Positions 60,883 through 64,000 of a stretch of DNA of 64,000 nucleotides are shown piece by piece. The stretch covers positions 1,178,001 to 1,242,000 of the forward strand of contig NZ_CP035492.1 of NCBI RefSeq assembly GCF_004135365.1. Direction: 5' to 3'. A program made the position numbers and the translations under genes. Position 1 is the stretch's first letter. Each line of letters begins with the position of its first letter. This DNA comes from Paenibacillus protaetiae. Lineage in GTDB: Bacteria > Bacillota > Bacilli > Paenibacillales > Paenibacillaceae. The notes under the pieces are model-generated. The model did no database searches. It was not told the origin of the DNA and worked only from the letters and a program-made list of their open reading frames with translations.

Positions 60883-61668
60883 CTACCGCTGCAGCTGAAA
60901 CAGGAACGCATCCGGCGAGGTTGGCGTATCGCTTCCGCCGCTCGGCTCGATCGTCAGCGCCAGCCGGCTAGCTTTATCGAGCGCATGCCCCTTAATGAAC
61001 AAATACGCCCGCCGCTGCTCCAAATGCGCCAGCAAGCCGAGATTCGTCCGATGGCCGCCTTCCAGCGCCCACGCTTGTATGTCGTAATCGTCGCTTGGCA
61101 GCATCCCTTCCAGCATAACCAGCATTTCGCTGGAGTTGCCGTTATACCAGACATAACCTTCGCCAAGCTCATCATTGTAAGGATGAACTTTGTAGCTGGC
61201 CGTCTCGGGATCGTTCATAAATGAAGCTGCGCCTGGTTCATGCCGCGCCACATAAGCATTCCGCTGATCGGCGGGCTGGCGGACGCTATTGTACAGCGCA
61301 GCCGCGCACAGGAGGACAACAACCGCCGACACGGCGGCCGCCGCCCAGCGTTTATGCACCGTCCAGCCGCTTCGGAACCGGCGCATCATTCCGGCAGCCT
61401 GCACGCGTCTGCGCAGCTTCCGGCGAACCTGGTCCGAAGGCAGCTGCGGTTCGGCTGCCATTCCACTTCCTGCGCCGGAATGTTCCGGGATGCCCGCCTC
61501 CAGCAGCGGTCCCCATAACTCAACCAGCGAGCGGCATGCCCCGCAATGTGCCAAATGGGCGGCCATCGCTTCATTTTGCCTATCCGAAAACTTGCCGAGC
61601 AGCCAGTCAATCCACGATTCCTCTCCGTATCCCAGCTTACAGCTTGCTTCTTGCTGCGGCGCCATCAT
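60883..61668 (-). CDS. Anti-sigma factor (zinc-finger, RskA-like)
   Basis: This single-pass membrane protein of about 261 residues has an N-terminal zinc-binding anti-sigma segment (HLAHCGACRSLVELW), one transmembrane helix near 120-140 (WAAAAVSAVVVLLCAAALY) and an extracytoplasmic RskA-like C-terminal domain with AWALEGGHRTNLG. It should bind and silence the sigma factor encoded just upstream. The ATG at 61668 overlaps the sigma stop (ATGA), and GGAGG supports this start. Confidence 0.93.
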   Translation of the reverse strand: MMAPQQEASCKLGYGEESWIDWLLGKFSDRQNEAMAAHLAHCGACRSLVELWGPLLEAGIPEHSGAGSGMAAEPQLPSDQVRRKLRRRVQAAGMMRRFRSGWTVHKRWAAAAVSAVVVLLCAAALYNSVRQPADQRNAYVARHEPGAASFMNDPETASYKVHPYNDELGEGYVWYNGNSSEMLVMLEGMLPSDDYDIQAWALEGGHRTNLGLLAHLEQRRAYLFIKGHALDKASRLALTIEPSGGSDTPTSPDAFLFQLQR

Positions 61669-62261
61669 CGCGGTCCCTCCTTTGCGGCGTCTTTCCGCTC
61701 TTCCATCCATCCCTGTCGCTCCATATGCTTGCGCATATTATGAATGCCGTATCTGACCCATGATTTGACTGTTCCCAGCGGCACGTTCCAGGCTGCGGAC
61801 ATCTCCTGCTGCGTATGTGCGCTGTAGTAACTGTATGCCACCGCTTCGCGCTGGCGGTCCGGCAGCATTTGCAGCGCTTCGTTCAACGCTTCCTTCTGCA
61901 GCCTCAACAAGGCCATCTCTTCCGAGCTGCCGTCATGGGATACGGCCGTTTCCTCCAGCGGCTCGTCTCTTTGCACAACCCGTTTCTTTTTGCGCAGCCG
62001 GTCCAGGCATCTGCTTCTGGTCATCACAGAAAGCCATGCCTCGAGCGACCCCCGCGACGGATCATAATGCCTGCCGCGCCGCAACACTTCCAGAAACACA
62101 TCGTGGCACACATCCTCCGCTTCCATCCGTTCGCCCAGCATGCGGAGCGCAACCTGCATCACTAAAGGAGCATAACGCGCATAAAACCGGTCAAATGCTT
62201 CTGTCTCCCCTTCGCACATATCGTGAAGCACTTCGCACATATTCGTTTCCTGACGGCTCAA
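61665..62261 (-). CDS. ECF-type RNA polymerase sigma factor (SigK-like)
   Basis: This 198-residue group-IV sigma factor has region 2 (about 10-80, FDRFYARYAPLVMQVALRML then AEDVCHDVFLEVL) and region 4 (about 120-185, LPDRQREAVAYSYYSAHTQ then VPLGTVKSWVRYGIHNMRKH). It is typical of sigma factors paired with RskA/ZAS anti-sigma proteins. The start is TTG at 62261 with a GGAGG site; the frame also has an ATG at 62279. Its stop overlaps the anti-sigma start. Confidence 0.93.
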   Translation of the reverse strand: MSRQETNMCEVLHDMCEGETEAFDRFYARYAPLVMQVALRMLGERMEAEDVCHDVFLEVLRRGRHYDPSRGSLEAWLSVMTRSRCLDRLRKKKRVVQRDEPLEETAVSHDGSSEEMALLRLQKEALNEALQMLPDRQREAVAYSYYSAHTQQEMSAAWNVPLGTVKSWVRYGIHNMRKHMERQGWMEERKDAAKEGPR

Positions 62262-62445
62262 CGGGTCCCCCTCCTTCATCAGCCCGCTTAACAGTAATTG
62301 ATCTATTTAACGTTTTATCAAAAAATCGGCGCAAGGAAAATTAAATTTTTTTTCAGGTTCGTAAATCCGAATTCGTTCCTGAATCGTACCGATTACGTAA
62401 ACTGCGCAAGACGCAGACATCATTCCATGTTCAGGAGGGGATCGC

Positions 62446-63612
62446 ATGCTTCAAGCATGCCGCAAGACAGGCTACAAATGGTTGCTCGCTTTAGGAATCG
62501 CATTCGGAACCGTTTCGGCGGGGCTTGGCGCGCTGCCGGCGGCGGCCGCAGGCTCGGTGGAACTGTACACGCCTTATCTGCAGCTTTCGGCGCCGCCGGG
62601 AGACTCCATTGCGTATTCCATCGACGTTATCAACCACGGTTCTTCGACCGAAACGGTCGATCTTGGTTTCGATACGAAAGGGAATAAATGGGATTACGAG
62701 CTGACGGCTGGCGGCCGTACGGTCAGCAAGCTGGCGGTAAAAGGCGGCGAAACGCAGACGGTTAATCTGCAGCTCGATGTTCCGCTCGAAATCAATAAAG
62801 GCGTATACCAATTCCAGTTGAATGCAGGCGGAGAAGCGCTGCCGCTGGCCGTTCAAGTATCCGAGCAAGGCACGTTCCGCACGGAGCTGACGACCGATCA
62901 GCCGAACATCCAGGGCCATTCGGATTCAACCTTTACATTCAGCGCCACACTCCGTAACCGGACGGCCGAGAAGCAAACGTACGCACTGGCCGCGAAAGCC
63001 GAAACCGGCTGGGATGTAACGTTCAGTGACGGCAGCAACAGCGTAACTTCGGTTGACGTCGATCCAAACGGCGAAAAAAGCATCACCATTACTGCGAAGC
63101 CGCCCGAATCGGTAAAAGCCGGTAAATACGACATTCCGATTACGGCTTCCAACAATTCGACATCCGCTAACACGACGGTTGAAGCGGTCGTAACCGGCAC
63201 GTACAACATGACGCTCAGCACGCCTAACGACCTGCTCAGCACCCATGTAACCGCAGGTTCGCAGCGCAAAGTTGATCTTGTTGTCACAAACACCGGCTCC
63301 GCAGAGCTGAAGCAAGTAGCCATGTCGGCCGATACGCCAACCGACTGGGAAGTCACCTTCGAGCCTTCCACCATTGATTCCATCCAGCCGGGGCAAACAG
63401 CGCATGTGCAAGCAACGATTAAAGCGGACAAAAAAGCGCTCGCCGGCGATTATGTTGTTAACGTTAATGCAGCAGCGCCTGAAAAATCCGCCAACGCCCA
63501 ATTCCGTGTCGCCGTCAAGTCATCCGTCTTGTGGGGATGGATCGGCATTGTCATCATTTTGGCGGTAATCGGCGGCATTTACGGGCTGTTCCGGAAGTTT
63601 GGGAGGCGGTAA
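62446..63612 (+). CDS. Secreted or membrane-anchored NEW3-domain protein
   Basis: This 388-residue protein has a signal peptide ([24 protein letters not shown], ending near 35), two or three NEW3/Ig-like domains of about 100 residues ([21 protein letters not shown] and later repeats) and one C-terminal transmembrane helix ([20 protein letters not shown]). NEW3-type proteins of this layout are usually encoded next to ABC transporter genes and may support export or surface assembly. The ABC ATPase gene starts 3 nt after its stop, so they form an operon. GGAGG precedes the ATG. Confidence 0.9.
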   Translation: MLQACRKTGYKWLLALGIAFGTVSAGLGALPAAAAGSVELYTPYLQLSAPPGDSIAYSIDVINHGSSTETVDLGFDTKGNKWDYELTAGGRTVSKLAVKGGETQTVNLQLDVPLEINKGVYQFQLNAGGEALPLAVQVSEQGTFRTELTTDQPNIQGHSDSTFTFSATLRNRTAEKQTYALAAKAETGWDVTFSDGSNSVTSVDVDPNGEKSITITAKPPESVKAGKYDIPITASNNSTSANTTVEAVVTGTYNMTLSTPNDLLSTHVTAGSQRKVDLVVTNTGSAELKQVAMSADTPTDWEVTFEPSTIDSIQPGQTAHVQATIKADKKALAGDYVVNVNAAAPEKSANAQFRVAVKSSVLWGWIGIVIILAVIGGIYGLFRKFGRR

Positions 63613-63614
63613 TC

Positions 63615-64000
63615 GTGCAACCGACCTTACACGAAACGCTTTTACAGCAGGAACCGATCATTGAAATGACCCGGCTTACGAAAAAATACGGCGAGCAAAC
63701 CGCGGTCAACCAGCTGGATTTGACTATCGCCAAAGGCGAAGTGTTTGGCCTGCTCGGCCCGAACGGAGCCGGCAAAACGACGACGATTCTGATGATGCTG
63801 GGCTTAACCGAGCCGTCGGGCGGCAAAGTGCGTGTATGCGGGCTTGACCCGACCCGCCAGCCGCTGGAAGTGAAACGCCGTGTCGGCTATATGCCGGATG
63901 ACGTTGGCTTCTATGAGGACCGGACCGCGCTGGATAATTTGATGCTCACGGCCCGCTTGAACGGCATTGCGCCCGGGGAAGCCCGCGTGCAGGCGATGGA
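63615..64000 (+). CDS. ABC transporter ATP-binding protein (partial)
   Basis: The first 128 residues are visible and the gene runs off the window. After a leader, the Walker [11 protein letters not shown] and KVRVCGLDP region are clear, and RVGYMPDD precedes the expected Q-loop and helical domain. It starts with GTG at 63615, 3 nt after the NEW3 stop, with a GGGAGG site. It is an ABC-2-type exporter ATPase by similarity; a permease gene probably lies downstream. Confidence 0.93.
   Translation, partial: MQPTLHETLLQQEPIIEMTRLTKKYGEQTAVNQLDLTIAKGEVFGLLGPNGAGKTTTILMMLGLTEPSGGKVRVCGLDPTRQPLEVKRRVGYMPDDVGFYEDRTALDNLMLTARLNGIAPGEARVQAM

Overview
The window looks like chromosomal DNA of a spore-forming Gram-positive bacterium of the Paenibacillus type. 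The evidence is moderate GC, strong GGAGG ribosome sites, GTG and TTG starts, two T-box leaders in front of aminoacyl-tRNA synthetase genes, an S-layer-homology (SLH) anchored xylanase, and BclA-like collagen proteins. No rRNA, tRNA, CRISPR array, phage or intact insertion sequence was seen.

Layout. 0-16 kb is mostly housekeeping: a partial DJ-1/PfpI gene, a GH3 beta-glucosidase with an AraC regulator, an aldo/keto reductase, a cyclase/kynurenine-formamidase-like hydrolase, a YbaK deacylase, a Ktr/Trk potassium transporter, a GntR-DUF1648 pair under a palindromic operator, T-box-trpS, T-box-glnS, a glycosyltransferase/UPF0104 pair and glutamate racemase. 16-31 kb holds a frameshifted CPYC-type flavoprotein, a BclA-like collagen protein, khtT-khtU, and two convergent giant DUF11-repeat proteins. 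30.5-38.3 kb holds an ornithine-cyclodeaminase-like/M19/CocE operon and a Fur-controlled siderophore importer (binding lipoprotein plus two permeases, no ATPase). 38.3-42 kb holds a decayed YVTN-propeller fragment, a prolyl 4-hydroxylase, a VOC protein and a collagen-stalk/seven-bladed-propeller protein. 42-50 kb holds an SRPBCC protein under a near-consensus promoter with two operators, an RMD1-family protein and a two-catalytic-domain GH10 xylanase. 50-55 kb is a third giant DUF11 protein. 55-64 kb holds an AT-rich decayed gene, a sulfurtransferase next to a TauE/SafE exporter, GNAT, gpmA, a YebC-type regulator, an ECF sigma/anti-sigma pair and the start of a NEW3/ABC export operon.

The most interesting theme is a cluster of surface-type proteins: two collagen-like proteins, a prolyl 4-hydroxylase of the kind that acts on Gly-X-Pro sequences, and three 1500-1700-residue DUF11 proteins. 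The collagen-like and DUF11 proteins lack a recognisable signal peptide, membrane anchor or sortase motif, and the three DUF11 proteins end in an acidic tail. Several have CATA-type -10 motifs upstream that resemble sigma-E or sigma-K promoters. My inference is a mother-cell-made spore-surface (exosporium-like) layer.

A technical theme is that five long genes are each broken by exactly one missing base, always inside a short G or C run. This points to base-calling error in the assembly rather than real gene loss. I describe these genes as full-length and mark the break.
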